A stretch of DNA of 64,000 bases from Streptomyces sp. NBC_01255 (GCF_036226445.1 NZ_CP108474.1:6262001-6326000); one strand, 5' to 3'; numbered from the stretch's first letter, positions 40,903 through 55,552 are shown. The notes: generated from the letters alone by a model not told the origin. Numbers and translations are program-made.

Positions 40903-41949
40903 TCAAGAAGGAGATACGGGAGAGGGAGACACGGGAGACGGAGCCGACGCCGTCGACCCGCGAACGACCAGCTCAGGCATGAAGACGAACTCGGAGTGCG
41001 GCGCCGGGGTCCCCCCGACCTCTTCGAGCAGCGCGCGGACCGCGGCCTGCCCCATCGCCTGCACGGGCTGGCGGATGGTGGTCAGCGGCGGATCCGTGAA
41101 CGCTATGAGAGGGGAGTCGTCGAAGCCGACGACGGAGACGTCCCGCGGCACGTCGAGCCCCTGCTGCCGGGCCGCCCGGATCGCGCCGAGCGCCATCATG
41201 TCGCTCGCGCACACGACGGCGGTGCAGCCCCGGGAGATCAGCGCGCCCGCTGCCGCCTGGCCGCCCTCCAGCGTGTAGAGGGAGTGCTGGATCAGCTCCT
41301 CGGACTCCTCGGGGCCGAGGCCGAGCCGCTCCTCCATGCCCTTCCGGAAGCCCTCGATCTTGCGCAGCACCGGGACGAACCGCTTGGGACCCACGGCGAG
41401 CCCGATCCGGGTGTGGCCGAGAGCCGCCAGGTGCGTCACCGCGAGCCGCATCGCCGCCCGGTCGTCGGGCGACACGAAGGGCGCCTGGACCTTGGGGGAG
41501 AAGCCGTTGAGGAGGACGTACGGGACGCCCTTGCCGCGCAGCTGGTCGTACCGCGTCATGTCGGCGGTGGTGTCGGCGTGCAGCCCGGAGACGAAGATGA
41601 TGCCGGCGACGCCCCGCTCCACCAGCATGTCGGTGAGCTCGTCCTCGGTGGATCCGCCGGGGGTCTGGGTGGCCAGGACCGGCGTGTACCCCTGCCGGGT
41701 CAGGGCCTGCCCGATGACCTGCGCGAGCGCGGGGAAGATCGGGTTGTCCAGCTCGGGGGTGATGAGACCGACGAGCCCGGCGCTGCGCTGACGCAGTCGT
41801 ACGGGCCGCTCGTAGCCGAGCACGTCGAGTGCGGCAAGCACGGATTCACGGGTGGCGGTGGCCACACCGGGCTTGCCGTTGAGCACGCGGCTGACTGTGG
41901 CTTCACTGACCCCCGCCTGGGCTGCGATATCGGCAAGCCGCGCGGTCAT
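40903..41949 (-). CDS. malR: LacI-family maltose regulator MalR
   Basis: This 348-residue repressor is divergent from malE. The HTH (LADIAAQAGVSEATVSRVLN) is followed by the hinge GYERPVRLRQRSAGLVGLI and a periplasmic-binding-protein-type core with FVSPDDRAAMRLAVTHLAAL and SVVGFDDSPLIAF. The position and sequence match MalR/Reg1 of Streptomyces, which represses maltose and amylase genes. The end has a small Ser-Pro repeat (SPVSPSPVSPS). TACAGT 8 bases before the ATG suggests a leaderless transcript. A close paralogue is encoded at 47239. Confidence 0.93.
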   Translation of the reverse strand: MTARLADIAAQAGVSEATVSRVLNGKPGVATATRESVLAALDVLGYERPVRLRQRSAGLVGLITPELDNPIFPALAQVIGQALTRQGYTPVLATQTPGGSTEDELTDMLVERGVAGIIFVSGLHADTTADMTRYDQLRGKGVPYVLLNGFSPKVQAPFVSPDDRAAMRLAVTHLAALGHTRIGLAVGPKRFVPVLRKIEGFRKGMEERLGLGPEESEELIQHSLYTLEGGQAAAGALISRGCTAVVCASDMMALGAIRAARQQGLDVPRDVSVVGFDDSPLIAFTDPPLTTIRQPVQAMGQAAVRALLEEVGGTPAPHSEFVFMPELVVRGSTASAPSPVSPSPVSPS

Positions 41950-42030
41950 GTGGATGGACTGTACCGGTCACAGCGCGTATTGCCCACCGAACGCCCGTCG
42001 GGGTGGATTCGGGACGGATTCCATGCGGTT

Positions 42031-42055
42031 TCGCAAGGTCTTGCAGGGCTTGCGA
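42031..42055. promoter_or_regulatory. MalR operator cluster 1
   Basis: TCGCAAG (42031-42037) and CTTGCGA (42049-42055) are perfect inverted arms, with an extra CTTGCAG (42040-42046) between them. It lies about 85 bases before malR. Confidence 0.65.
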
Positions 42056-42178
42056 GACGGAGCGTGTGAGGGCGGTGACCTCTTGTGAGGTCGTTCTGTC
42101 CGGAAGTGGCCTGCTCCGGCCCCTGTCAACCGACCCTTCGGCAACCTTAGGGACACGCGGATGTAACGATCCCCGGGT

Positions 42179-42199
42179 CTTGCAGAAATTTCACGCAAG
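42179..42199. promoter_or_regulatory. MalR operator 2, at the malE promoter
   Basis: CTTGC (42179-42183) and GCAAG (42195-42199) flank 11 bases. It lies 26 bases upstream of the probable malE -10, overlapping the -35 area, so binding would block malE transcription. Confidence 0.65.
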
Positions 42200-42267
42200 C
42201 TCTTTCGGCGCGATTTCATCCCTGTTACGTTCCTGCCAACCCGGAGCGCCGCGAGGGAGCGGTCGCA

Positions 42268-42309
42268 ATGAGGAACGTTCCAGCCCCTCGTCTTCCCCGG
42301 GATCACTGA
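42268..42309 (+). CDS. Candidate 13-residue leader peptide ahead of malE
   Basis: An ATG with GAGGGAG 8 bases upstream opens MRNVPAPRLPRDH and stops at TGA 42307-42309. The stop abuts AGGAG, the malE ribosome site, and malE begins 10 bases after the stop. Ribosomes ending here would be placed to re-initiate at malE, so it could tune malE translation. It could also be chance: it is only 42 bases long and no homologue was checked. Confidence 0.4.
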   Translation: MRNVPAPRLPRDH

Positions 42310-42319
42310 AGGAGTTCAC

Positions 42320-43597
42320 ATGCGGCGTGGCATAGCGGCCACCGCGCTGGTCGCGGCCCTGGGCGTGACCCTGGCGGCGTGCGGTAGTGGGAGCGGTTCG
42401 AACGGCGGCGGCTCGAAGGGCTCCGGCGAGCTCTCCGGCACCGTGACCTGGTGGGACACGTCCACGGTCGGCTCCGAGGACAAGGTCTTCAAGAAGGTCG
42501 CCGAGGACTTCAAGAAGAAGCACCCCAAGGTCACCGTCAAGTATGTGAACGTGCCCTTCGGTGAGGCGCAGAACAAGTTCAAGAACGCGGCCCAGTCCGG
42601 CTCCGGCGCGCCCGACGTCATCCGCTCCGAGGTCGCCTGGACCCCCGAGTTCGCGGACCTCGGCTACCTGGCCCCGCTGGACGAGACCGCGGCCCTCAAG
42701 AACGCGGACGACTTCCTGGAGCAGGCCGCGGCCTCCACCAAGTACAACGGCAAGACCTACGCCGTGCCGCAGGTCATCGACTCCATGGGCATCTTCTACA
42801 ACAAGAAGATCTTCAAGGACGCCGGCGTCGAGGTCCCCAAGACGATCGACGAGCTCAAGACCGTCTCCGCCAAGATCAAGCAGAAGACCGGCAAGACCGG
42901 CCTGTACCTGCGTGGCGACGACCCGTACTGGTTCCTCTCCTTCCTGTACGGCGAGGGCGGCAACCTGGTCGACGCCGAGAAGAAGACGATCACGATCGGC
43001 GACGAGCCCGGCGTGAAGGCGCTCAAGGTCGTCAAGGACCTGGTCGACTCGAAGGCCGCGATCACCGACGCGACCAACGGCTGGGACAACATGCAGGCCG
43101 CCTTCAAGGACGGCAAGGTCGCCATGATGATCAACGGCCCGTGGGCCGTCGCCGACACGCACGCCGGCAAGGAGTTCACCGACAAGGCCAACCTCGGCAT
43201 CGCCCCGGTCCCGGCCGGTTCGGCCGGCCAGGGCGCCCCGCAGGGTGGCCACAACCTCGCCGTCTACGCGGGCTCCAAGAACCTCGACGCCTCCTACGCC
43301 TTCGCCGAGTACATGACCTCGGCCGAGACGCAGGCGACGGTCGCGAAGGAGCTCAGCCTCCTCCCGACCCGCCAGTCCGTCTACATCAAGTCGGACGTGG
43401 CGACCAACGAGATGATCACCTTCTTCAAGCCGGTCGTCGAGAAGGCCGTCCAGCGCCCGTGGATCCCGGAGGGCGGCAGCCTCTTCGAGCCGGTCAAGGT
43501 CGAGTACACCAAGGTGCTCACCGGCCAGACCGCCCCGGACGCCGGTGCCAAGGCGATCGCCGACGCCTACCGCAAGCTCCTGAAGGACTGGAAGTAA
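42320..43597 (+). CDS. malE: Maltose/maltodextrin-binding lipoprotein
   Basis: This 425-residue ABC substrate-binding protein has a signal peptide ending in the lipobox LAAC (Cys21 becomes the lipid anchor). The mature protein shows GTVTWWDTSTVGSEDKVFKK, FGEAQNKFKNAAQSGSGAPD, YAVPQVIDSMGIFYNKKIF and NMQAAFKDGKVAMMINGPW, typical of SBP family 1 for maltodextrins. It captures the products of the amylase and pullulanase encoded downstream and hands them to MalFG. It has the strong malE ribosome site AGGAG and is the first gene of the operon. Confidence 0.95.
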   Translation: MRRGIAATALVAALGVTLAACGSGSGSNGGGSKGSGELSGTVTWWDTSTVGSEDKVFKKVAEDFKKKHPKVTVKYVNVPFGEAQNKFKNAAQSGSGAPDVIRSEVAWTPEFADLGYLAPLDETAALKNADDFLEQAAASTKYNGKTYAVPQVIDSMGIFYNKKIFKDAGVEVPKTIDELKTVSAKIKQKTGKTGLYLRGDDPYWFLSFLYGEGGNLVDAEKKTITIGDEPGVKALKVVKDLVDSKAAITDATNGWDNMQAAFKDGKVAMMINGPWAVADTHAGKEFTDKANLGIAPVPAGSAGQGAPQGGHNLAVYAGSKNLDASYAFAEYMTSAETQATVAKELSLLPTRQSVYIKSDVATNEMITFFKPVVEKAVQRPWIPEGGSLFEPVKVEYTKVLTGQTAPDAGAKAIADAYRKLLKDWK

Positions 43598-43617
43598 GAA
43601 AGAAGGCAGGCCGGCTC

Positions 43618-44631
43618 ATGGCTGTGGACACCCCCAGCCAGTCGGTGGCGAAGGCCGCGGGCGACACCGTCGCTCGCGGCCGGAGCCGCGGAACTGGTAC
43701 GCCGCGCCGCGCGGCGAAGCGCTCCCTCTCCACGTACTGGTACGCCTGGGCGTTGGTCGCCCCGGTCGTGGTCGTGATCGGCGTGATCATCGGCTACCCG
43801 CTGGTCCGCGGCATCTATCTGTCGTTCACCGACGCGAACGAGCGGAACGTCGCACGGTCGATCGGCGTCAACGAGATCCCGGCCACCTACGAGTTCGTCG
43901 GCCTGGACAACTACACCGACGCGATCACCGGGAACCAGTTCCTCGGCACCCTCGGCTGGACGATCGTCTGGACCGTGTCCTGCGTGGCGATCACCTTCGG
44001 CCTCGGCCTGGCGCTCGCCAACATCCTCAACCGCAGGATCGCCGGCCGCTCCGTCTACCGGATGCTGCTGGTCCTGCCCTGGGCCGTCCCCGGCTTCGTC
44101 TCCGTCTTCGCCTGGCGCTTCCTGTACGACGAGCGCCGCGGCATGCTCAACCAGATCCTCACGGGCGCCGGCATCGACGGCATCCCCTGGCTCAACGACC
44201 CCACCTGGGCCAAGCTCTCGGTCATCCTCGTCAACGTCTGGCTCGGCGTCCCGTTCATGATGGTCGCCCTCCTCGGCGGGCTCCAGTCCATCCCCGGCGA
44301 GCTGTACGAGGCCGCCGAGATGGACGGCGCGAACGCCTGGCAGCGCTTCCGCAACATCACCATGCCCGGCCTGAGCTCGGTGTCGACGACGGTGATCCTG
44401 CTCTCCACCATCTGGACCTTCAACATGTTCCCGGTGATCTTCCTGCTCACCCGGGGCGGGCCCGGCGAGGCCACCCAGATCCTCGTCACCCAGGCCTACA
44501 AGTTCTCCTTCGAGATCAGCCCGCGCGACTTCGCCCAGTCGTCCACCTGGGGTGTCCTGATCCTGGTCCTCCTGATGCTCTTCGCCGCGGTCTACCGGCG
44601 AGTCCTCCGCAAGCAGGGAGAAGTCTGGTGA
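43618..44631 (+). CDS. malF: Maltodextrin ABC permease MalF
   Basis: This 337-residue inner-membrane permease has a roughly 40-residue basic/Thr-rich head, six helices and the cytosolic EAA loop (ELYEAAEMDGANAWQRFRNI then TMPGLS) that docks the ATPase. The ATG follows malE by 20 bases, with a modest GAAGG-containing site. Its stop overlaps the malG GTG start, so MalF and MalG are made in equal amounts. No ATPase gene is present; Streptomyces usually share MsiK among sugar importers. Confidence 0.95.
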   Translation: MAVDTPSQSVAKAAGDTVARGRSRGTGTPRRAAKRSLSTYWYAWALVAPVVVVIGVIIGYPLVRGIYLSFTDANERNVARSIGVNEIPATYEFVGLDNYTDAITGNQFLGTLGWTIVWTVSCVAITFGLGLALANILNRRIAGRSVYRMLLVLPWAVPGFVSVFAWRFLYDERRGMLNQILTGAGIDGIPWLNDPTWAKLSVILVNVWLGVPFMMVALLGGLQSIPGELYEAAEMDGANAWQRFRNITMPGLSSVSTTVILLSTIWTFNMFPVIFLLTRGGPGEATQILVTQAYKFSFEISPRDFAQSSTWGVLILVLLMLFAAVYRRVLRKQGEVW

Positions 44632-45524
44632 CGACCACGACCCCCACCCGCCGTGCCACCCACCGCGCCACTCCCCAGCCTCCGGCCAACGCCCCGCTGC
44701 GCGGCAGCCGCTCGCCGATCGCCTCGGTCGGGCTGCACCTCACCCTGATCATCACCTCCGTGATCGCCGTCTTCCCGGTGCTCTGGGTCCTGCTGACCTC
44801 GCTCAAGCCGGCGAAGTACGCGACCACCACCGACTTCGTCAAAGAGACGACGCTCGAGAACTACACGAACCTCCTGAGGGACACCCCGTTCCTCACGTGG
44901 TTCTGGAACTCGCTGCTCGTCGCGGGTCTCACCACCGTCGTCGGCGTCTTCATCTCCGCCACCACGGGCTACGCCGTCAGCCGCTTCCGCTTCCCCGGCA
45001 AGCGCGGCCTGATGTGGACCCTGCTCATCACGCAGATGTTCCCGGTCGCCGTCCTCATCGTGCCGATCTACAACATCATGTCGTCGATGGGCCTGCTCAA
45101 TCAGCCGGTCGGCCTGGTCATCACCTACCTGACGATCGCCGTCCCGTTCTGCGCCTGGATGATGAAGGGCTTCTTCGACACCATCCCGCGCGAGATAGAC
45201 GAGTCCGGTTACGTCGACGGACTCACCCCGTTCGGCACCTTCTGGCGGCTCATCCTGCCGCTCGCCAAGCCGGGCATCGCGGTAACCGCGTTCTACTCCT
45301 TCATCACCGCCTGGGGCGAGGTCGCCTACGCCTCCGCGTTCATGGTCGGCGACGAGAACCTCACGCTCGCCGGCGGACTCCAGAAGTTCGTCAACCAGTA
45401 CGGCGCCCAGTGGGGCCCGATGGCAGCGGCCTCCGTGCTCATCGCCGTCCCCGCCGCCCTGGTGTTCCTCTTCGCCCAGCGGCACCTGGTCACCGGCATG
45501 TCGGCCGGTGCCGTCAAGGGCTGA
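44628..45524 (+). CDS. malG: Maltodextrin ABC permease MalG
   Basis: This 298-residue partner of MalF has a Thr/Pro-rich head, six helices and an EAA loop reading EIDESGYVDGLTPFGTFWRL then ILPLAKPG. It is typical of MalG-type permeases. The GTG start is coupled to malF by a 4-base GTGA overlap. The following aglA starts 50 bases after the stop, within the same transcriptional unit as far as can be seen. Confidence 0.95.
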   Translation: MTTTTPTRRATHRATPQPPANAPLRGSRSPIASVGLHLTLIITSVIAVFPVLWVLLTSLKPAKYATTTDFVKETTLENYTNLLRDTPFLTWFWNSLLVAGLTTVVGVFISATTGYAVSRFRFPGKRGLMWTLLITQMFPVAVLIVPIYNIMSSMGLLNQPVGLVITYLTIAVPFCAWMMKGFFDTIPREIDESGYVDGLTPFGTFWRLILPLAKPGIAVTAFYSFITAWGEVAYASAFMVGDENLTLAGGLQKFVNQYGAQWGPMAAASVLIAVPAALVFLFAQRHLVTGMSAGAVKG

Positions 45525-45574
45525 CGGCCCTGAACACCCCGCCCGAACGTACCTCCTTACCTCTCAGGGAAGAC

Positions 45575-47242
45575 ATGACCCAGCATCTCGCCACCCCGGC
45601 CGACGCCCCCACCACCGGCACGCACACGGGCTGGTGGAGAGACGCGGTGATCTACCAGGTCTACCCGCGCAGCTTCGCCGACGGCAACGGCGACGGCATG
45701 GGCGACCTGGAGGGTGTCCGCAAGCGGCTGCCGTACCTCAAGGACCTCGGCGTCGACGCCGTCTGGCTCTCCCCGTTCTACGCGTCGCCGCAGGCCGACG
45801 CCGGTTACGACGTCGCCGACTACCGGGCCATCGACCCGATGTTCGGCTCGCTCCTCGACGCCGACGCCGTGATCCGCGAGGCCCACGACCTGGGCCTCCG
45901 GATCATCGTCGACCTCGTCCCCAACCACTCCTCCGACCAGCACGAGTGGTTCCAGCGGGCGCTGCGCGAGGGCCCCGGATCGCCGCTGCGCGAGCGCTAC
46001 CACTTCCGCCCCGGCAAGGGCGAGAACGGCGAACTGCCGCCGAACGACTGGGAGTCCATCTTCGGCGGCCCCGCCTGGACCCGGACCGAGGAAGCGGACG
46101 GCACCCCCGGGGAGTGGTACCTCCACCTCTTCGCGCCGGAGCAGCCCGACTTCAACTGGGAACACCCGGCCGTACGCGACGAGTTCCGCTCCATCCTGCG
46201 CTTCTGGCTCGACATGGGCGTCGACGGCTTCCGCGTCGACGTCGCCCACGGCCTCGTGAAGGCCCCGGGCCTGCCCGACATCGGCGCCCACGACCAGCTG
46301 AAGCTGCTCGGCAACGACGTCATGCCCTTCTTCGACCAGGACGGCGTCCACGAGATCTACCGCTCCTGGCGCAAGGTGCTGAGCGAGTACGACGGGGAGC
46401 GCGTCCTCGTCGCCGAGGCCTGGACCCCGACCGTCGACCGCACCGCGAACTACGTGCGCCCCGACGAGATGCACCAGGCCTTCAACTTCCAGTACCTGGG
46501 CACCCACTGGGACGCGACCGAGCTGCGCTCGGTCATTGACGAGTCGCTCGCCGCGATGCGCCCGGTCGGCGCCCCCACCACCTGGGTGCTCTCCAACCAC
46601 GACGTCACCCGGCACGCCACCCGCTTCGCCAACCCGGCGGGCCTCGGCACCCAGCTGCGCGAGGCCGGCGACCGCGAGCTCGGCCTGCGCCGGGCCCGGG
46701 CCGCGACCCTGCTGATGCTGGCCCTGCCCGGCTCGGCCTACGTCTACCAGGGCGAGGAGCTCGGCCTCCCGGACGTCACCGACCTGCCCGACGAGGTCCG
46801 TCAGGACCCGTCCTTCTGGCGGGCCAGCGGCCAGGACGGCTTCCGCGACGGCTGCCGGGTGCCGATCCCGTGGTCCGTCGAGGGCTCCTCGTACGGCTTC
46901 GGCGACGGCGGCTCCTGGCTGCCGCAGCCCGCGACCTGGGGTGCGCTGAGCGTCGAGGCGCAGACCGGCGACCCCGGCTCCACCCTGGAGCTGTACCGCA
47001 GCGCGCTCGCCGTGCGCCGCGAGCGTCCCGAACTCGGTGCGGGCGAGGCCCTGGAGTGGCTGGAGGCGCCCGAGGGCGTCCTGGCCTTCCGGCGCGACGG
47101 CTTCGTCTGCACCGCCAACACCACCGGCCGGGCCATTTCCGTCCCGCTGCCCGGCCGGTTCCTCCTTTCCAACGAGGAGATCAGGGTCGTCGACGACGAG
47201 ATCGAACTCCCCGCCGACACCACCGTCTGGTGGGCGGTGTGA
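45575..47242 (+). CDS. aglA: Alpha-glucosidase (GH13)
   Basis: This 555-residue cytosolic enzyme hydrolyses imported maltodextrins to glucose. Seen: WWRDAVIYQVYPRSFADGNG, VDLVPNHSSDQHEWF, the nucleophile Asp in DGFRVDVAHGL, the acid Glu in VLVAEAWTPT and the third Asp in WVLSNHDVTRH. No signal peptide. AGGGAAG precedes the ATG. Its stop overlaps the next regulator's GTG by GTGA, so regulator and enzyme are translationally coupled. Confidence 0.94.
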   Translation: MTQHLATPADAPTTGTHTGWWRDAVIYQVYPRSFADGNGDGMGDLEGVRKRLPYLKDLGVDAVWLSPFYASPQADAGYDVADYRAIDPMFGSLLDADAVIREAHDLGLRIIVDLVPNHSSDQHEWFQRALREGPGSPLRERYHFRPGKGENGELPPNDWESIFGGPAWTRTEEADGTPGEWYLHLFAPEQPDFNWEHPAVRDEFRSILRFWLDMGVDGFRVDVAHGLVKAPGLPDIGAHDQLKLLGNDVMPFFDQDGVHEIYRSWRKVLSEYDGERVLVAEAWTPTVDRTANYVRPDEMHQAFNFQYLGTHWDATELRSVIDESLAAMRPVGAPTTWVLSNHDVTRHATRFANPAGLGTQLREAGDRELGLRRARAATLLMLALPGSAYVYQGEELGLPDVTDLPDEVRQDPSFWRASGQDGFRDGCRVPIPWSVEGSSYGFGDGGSWLPQPATWGALSVEAQTGDPGSTLELYRSALAVRRERPELGAGEALEWLEAPEGVLAFRRDGFVCTANTTGRAISVPLPGRFLLSNEEIRVVDDEIELPADTTVWWAV

Positions 47243-48309
47243 CGATCCCCCTGCCGCGGGGCGCCGGGAACGGCGCCCCGCGGCTCGCGGACATCGCGGC
47301 CCAGTCCGGGGTCAGCGAGGCCACCGTCAGCCGCGTCCTCAACGGCAAGGCGGGGGTGGCCGGAGCGACCCGGCACAAGGTGCTCGCCGCGCTCGACGTG
47401 CTCGGCTACGAGCGTCCCGTACGGCTCAAACGCCGCAGCGCGGGCCTCGTCGGGCTCGTCGTGCCCGAGCTGACCAACCCGATCTTCCCGGCGTTCGCGC
47501 AGGTCGTCGAGCAGGTCCTCGCCGGCCACGGGTACACGCCGGTGCTCTGTACGCAGATGCCGGGCGGCGCCACCGAGGACGAGCTCGTCGAACAGCTCGT
47601 GGAGCGCGGGGTGGCCGGCATCGTCTTCCTCTCCGGGCTGCACGCGGACGCCTCCGCCGACCCGGCGCGCTACGCCCGGCTGAGCGACCGGGGCGTGCCG
47701 TACGTCCTCATCAACGGCTACAACGAGCACATCGACGCCAACTTCGTCTCCCCGGACGACCGGGCCGCGGCCCGCATGGCCGTGCGGCACCTGGTCGAGC
47801 TGGGGCACGAGCGGATCGGGCTCGCCATCGGCCCCACCCGGTACGTGCCGTCGCGCCGCAAGGCCGAGGGCTTCACCGCCGAGCTGTACGAGCTCCTCGG
47901 CATCGAACGGGCCGAGGCCGAACGGTTCATCAGGCCCACGCTCTTCGGCGTCGAGGGCGGGCACGCGGCGGCCGACATCCTGCTCGGCGAGGGGTGCACG
48001 GGCATCGTCTGCGCCTCCGACCTGATGGCGCTCGGTGTGATCCGCGCCGTCCGCGCCCGGGGCCTCGACGTGCCGGGGGACGTCTCCGTCGTCGGCTTCG
48101 ACGACTCGCCGCTCATCGCCTTCACGAGCCCGCCGCTCTCCACCGTGCGCCAGCCCGTGCAGGCCATGGCGACGGCGGCGGTCGGCGCGCTCCTGGAGGA
48201 GATCGAGGGGAATCCCGTGCAGCGCACGGAGTTCGTCTTCCAGCCGGAGCTGGTGGTCCGCGGCTCGACCGCGCAGCCGCCCGGCAGGGTGCCGCAAGTC
48301 CTTTCGTAA
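47239..48309 (+). CDS. MalR-like LacI-family regulator, second copy
   Basis: This 356-residue regulator is clearly paralogous to MalR. The HTH (LADIAAQSGVSEATVSRVLN) differs by only one residue from that of MalR, and the core keeps LVGLVVPELTNPIFPAFAQV, GLHADASADPARYARL, FVSPDDRAAARMAV and SVVGFDDSPLIAF. Because the recognition helix is the same, it should bind the same CTTGC/GCAAG operators. It is co-translated with aglA and sits directly before the amylase, so it could sense a different sugar or act as a heteropartner of MalR. Operator arm CGCAAG overlaps its last codons. Confidence 0.92.
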   Translation: MTIPLPRGAGNGAPRLADIAAQSGVSEATVSRVLNGKAGVAGATRHKVLAALDVLGYERPVRLKRRSAGLVGLVVPELTNPIFPAFAQVVEQVLAGHGYTPVLCTQMPGGATEDELVEQLVERGVAGIVFLSGLHADASADPARYARLSDRGVPYVLINGYNEHIDANFVSPDDRAAARMAVRHLVELGHERIGLAIGPTRYVPSRRKAEGFTAELYELLGIERAEAERFIRPTLFGVEGGHAAADILLGEGCTGIVCASDLMALGVIRAVRARGLDVPGDVSVVGFDDSPLIAFTSPPLSTVRQPVQAMATAAVGALLEEIEGNPVQRTEFVFQPELVVRGSTAQPPGRVPQVLS

Positions 48310-48318
48310 CAACTTGCG
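48293..48318. promoter_or_regulatory. MalR-type operator at the amylase promoter
   Basis: CGCAAG (48293-48298) and CTTGCG (48313-48318) are inverted arms 14 bases apart, the same arms as at malE. The left arm lies in the last codons of the regulator gene. Confidence 0.6.
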
Positions 48319-48381
48319 TCGAGGGGTCCGGAGCGGCGTCCGGAGGGTTGACCGGGCGTCGGGGCACTCGTACGGTCACGG

Positions 48382-48420
48382 CTGAAAACAGTTGCTGACA
48401 TTTTCAGTAACTTCTTGCGA
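48382..48420. promoter_or_regulatory. Amylase promoter palindrome and extra operator half-site
   Basis: CTGAAAA (48382-48388) and TTTTCAG (48401-48407) form an inverted repeat around 12 bases, followed by CTTGCGA (48414-48420), a MalR half-site. The A/T-rich arms are the most likely promoter core, 24-62 bases ahead of the amylase ATG. Confidence 0.5.
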
Positions 48421-48443
48421 CAGTGAAGTCAGCAGGAGGAAAC

Positions 48444-50174
48444 ATGGCCAGAAAGACCGTGGCAGCTGCACTCGCCCTCGTGGCGGGAGCCGCTGTGGCC
48501 GTCGCGGTGAACCCCCCGGCGCAGGCCACCCCGCCCGGCGAGAAGGACGTCACCGCGGTGATGTTCGAGTGGAACTTCGCCTCGGTGGCCCGGGAGTGCA
48601 CCGACCGTCTCGGCCCCGCCGGATACGGATACGTCCAGGTCTCCCCGCCCCAGGAGCACCTCCAGGGCGGCCAGTGGTGGACCTCGTACCAGCCGGTCAG
48701 CTACAAGATCGCCGGACGTCTCGGCGACCGCACCGCCTTCAAGAACATGATCGACACCTGCCACGCGGCCGGCGTCAAGGTCGTGGCCGACTCCGTCATC
48801 AACCACATGGCGAACGGCTCCGGCACGGGAACGGGCGGGACCTCGTTCTCCAAGTACGACTACCCGGGCCTCTACTCCGGCTCCGACATGGACGACTGCC
48901 GCTCCTCGATCACCAACTACCAGGACCGCGGCAACGTCCAGAACTGCGAACTGGTCCAGCTCCCCGACCTCGACACGGGCGAGGAGTACGTCCGCGGGAA
49001 GATAGCGGGCTACCTGAACGACCTGCTCTCGCTCGGTGTCGACGCCTTCCGCATCGACGCCGCCAAGCACATGCCGGCCGCCGACCTGGCGAACATCAAG
49101 TCGCGGCTGAGCAACCCCAACGCCTTCTGGAAGCTGGAGGCCATCCACGGCGCCGGCGAGGCCGTCTCCCCGAGCGAGTACCTCGGCAGCGGGGACGTCC
49201 AGGAGTTCCGCTACGCCCGCGACCTCAAGCGCATCCTCCAGGGCGAGAAGCTCTCCTACCTGAAGAACTTCGGCGAGGCCTGGGGCTACATGCCCTCCGG
49301 CCAGTCCGGCGTCTTCGTCGACAACCACGACACCGAGCGCGGCGGCGACACCCTCAGCTACAAGGACGGCGCGAACTACACCCTCGCCTCCGTCTTCATG
49401 CTCGCCTGGCCCTACGGCTCCCCGGACGTCCACTCCGGCTACGAGTGGACCGACAAGGACGCCGGACCGCCCAACGGCGGCCAGGTGAACGCCTGTTACA
49501 GCGACGGCTGGAAGTGCCAGCACGCCTGGCGCGAGATCTCCTCCATGGTCGGCTTCCGCAACGCGGCGCGCGGCCAGTCCGTCACCGACTGGTGGGACAA
49601 CGGCAACAACGCCATAGCGTTCGGCCGCGGCACCAAGGCCTACGTGGCCGTCAACCACGAGTCCTCGGCGCTCACCCGCACCTTCCAGACCCGGCTCGCC
49701 CCGGGCGCCTACTGCGACGTCCAGTCGAACACGGGCGTGACGGTGAACGCGTCCGGCCAGTTCACGGCCACCCTCGCCGCCAACACGGCCGTGGCCCTCC
49801 ACGTGAACGCCACCACCTGCGGAGGCGGCACCACCCCGACCACTCCGCCGACGACGACCCCGCCGACGACGCCCCCGGCCACCGCCGGCGCCGCCTTCAA
49901 CGTCACCGCCACCACGGTGACGGGCCAGAACATCTACGTCACCGGCAACCGCGCCGAGCTCGGCAACTGGGCCCCGGCCTCCGCCCTCAAGCTCGACCCG
50001 GCCGCGTACCCCGTCTGGAAGCTGACCGTCGGCCTGCCCGCCGGAACGTCCTTCGAGTACAAGTACGTCCGCAAGGACGCCGCCGGAAACGTCACCTGGG
50101 AGTCCGGCGCCAACCGCACCGCGACCGTTCCCGCCTCGGGCCAGCTCGTCCTGAACGACACGTTCCGCAGCTGA
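48444..50174 (+). CDS. Secreted alpha-amylase with C-terminal starch-binding domain
   Basis: This 576-residue exoenzyme has a signal peptide ([20 protein letters not shown], ending at QAT) and a GH13 domain of the animal/actinobacterial type: [11 protein letters not shown] (nucleophile Asp), [11 protein letters not shown] (acid Glu) and [11 protein letters not shown] (Asp). A Thr/Pro linker (about 460-480) joins a CBM20 domain ([38 protein letters not shown]). It randomly cleaves starch outside the cell. AGGAGGA precedes the ATG. Control by MalR and its paralogue is likely from the operators upstream. Confidence 0.95.
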   Translation: MARKTVAAALALVAGAAVAVAVNPPAQATPPGEKDVTAVMFEWNFASVARECTDRLGPAGYGYVQVSPPQEHLQGGQWWTSYQPVSYKIAGRLGDRTAFKNMIDTCHAAGVKVVADSVINHMANGSGTGTGGTSFSKYDYPGLYSGSDMDDCRSSITNYQDRGNVQNCELVQLPDLDTGEEYVRGKIAGYLNDLLSLGVDAFRIDAAKHMPAADLANIKSRLSNPNAFWKLEAIHGAGEAVSPSEYLGSGDVQEFRYARDLKRILQGEKLSYLKNFGEAWGYMPSGQSGVFVDNHDTERGGDTLSYKDGANYTLASVFMLAWPYGSPDVHSGYEWTDKDAGPPNGGQVNACYSDGWKCQHAWREISSMVGFRNAARGQSVTDWWDNGNNAIAFGRGTKAYVAVNHESSALTRTFQTRLAPGAYCDVQSNTGVTVNASGQFTATLAANTAVALHVNATTCGGGTTPTTPPTTTPPTTPPATAGAAFNVTATTVTGQNIYVTGNRAELGNWAPASALKLDPAAYPVWKLTVGLPAGTSFEYKYVRKDAAGNVTWESGANRTATVPASGQLVLNDTFRS

Positions 50175-50189
50175 CCTTCTTCTCCCCGC

Positions 50190-50215
50190 AGGGTCGCCCC
50201 CACCGGGGCGGCCCT
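50190..50215. terminator. Stem-loop between amylase and amylopullulanase
   Basis: AGGGTCGCCCC pairs with GGGGCGGCCCT around CACC: 11 bp with one G-U pair. It begins 16 bases past the amylase stop and should limit read-through into the next gene. Confidence 0.8.
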
Positions 50216-50260
50216 CCCACCCGTACCCGTACCCCCGTCCCTCCTCCAGGGAGCACCTCC

Positions 50261-55538
<5,278 letters not shown>

Positions 55539-55552
<14 letters not shown>

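Larger units (their letters stand above)
41950..42319. promoter_or_regulatory. malR-malE intergenic control region
   Basis: This 370-base gap holds: TACAGT (41958-41963, leftward) for malR; a first operator cluster TCGCAAG...CTTGC...CTTGCGA (42031-42055); a second operator CTTGC-n11-GCAAG (42179-42199); TACGTT (42226-42231) as a likely malE -10; and an 82-base malE leader containing a 13-codon ORF (42268-42309). The CTTGC/GCAAG elements resemble those described for Streptomyces MalR/Reg1 sites in amylase promoters, as remembered. The remaining sequence shows nothing I can assign. Confidence 0.75.

Noticed and set aside
48392..50260. Extension of the amylopullulanase frame upstream through the amylase gene
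   Set aside because: The stretch before 50261 is Arg/Pro-rich shadow sequence of the amylase. The GTG at 50261 begins a proper signal peptide with a ribosome site.
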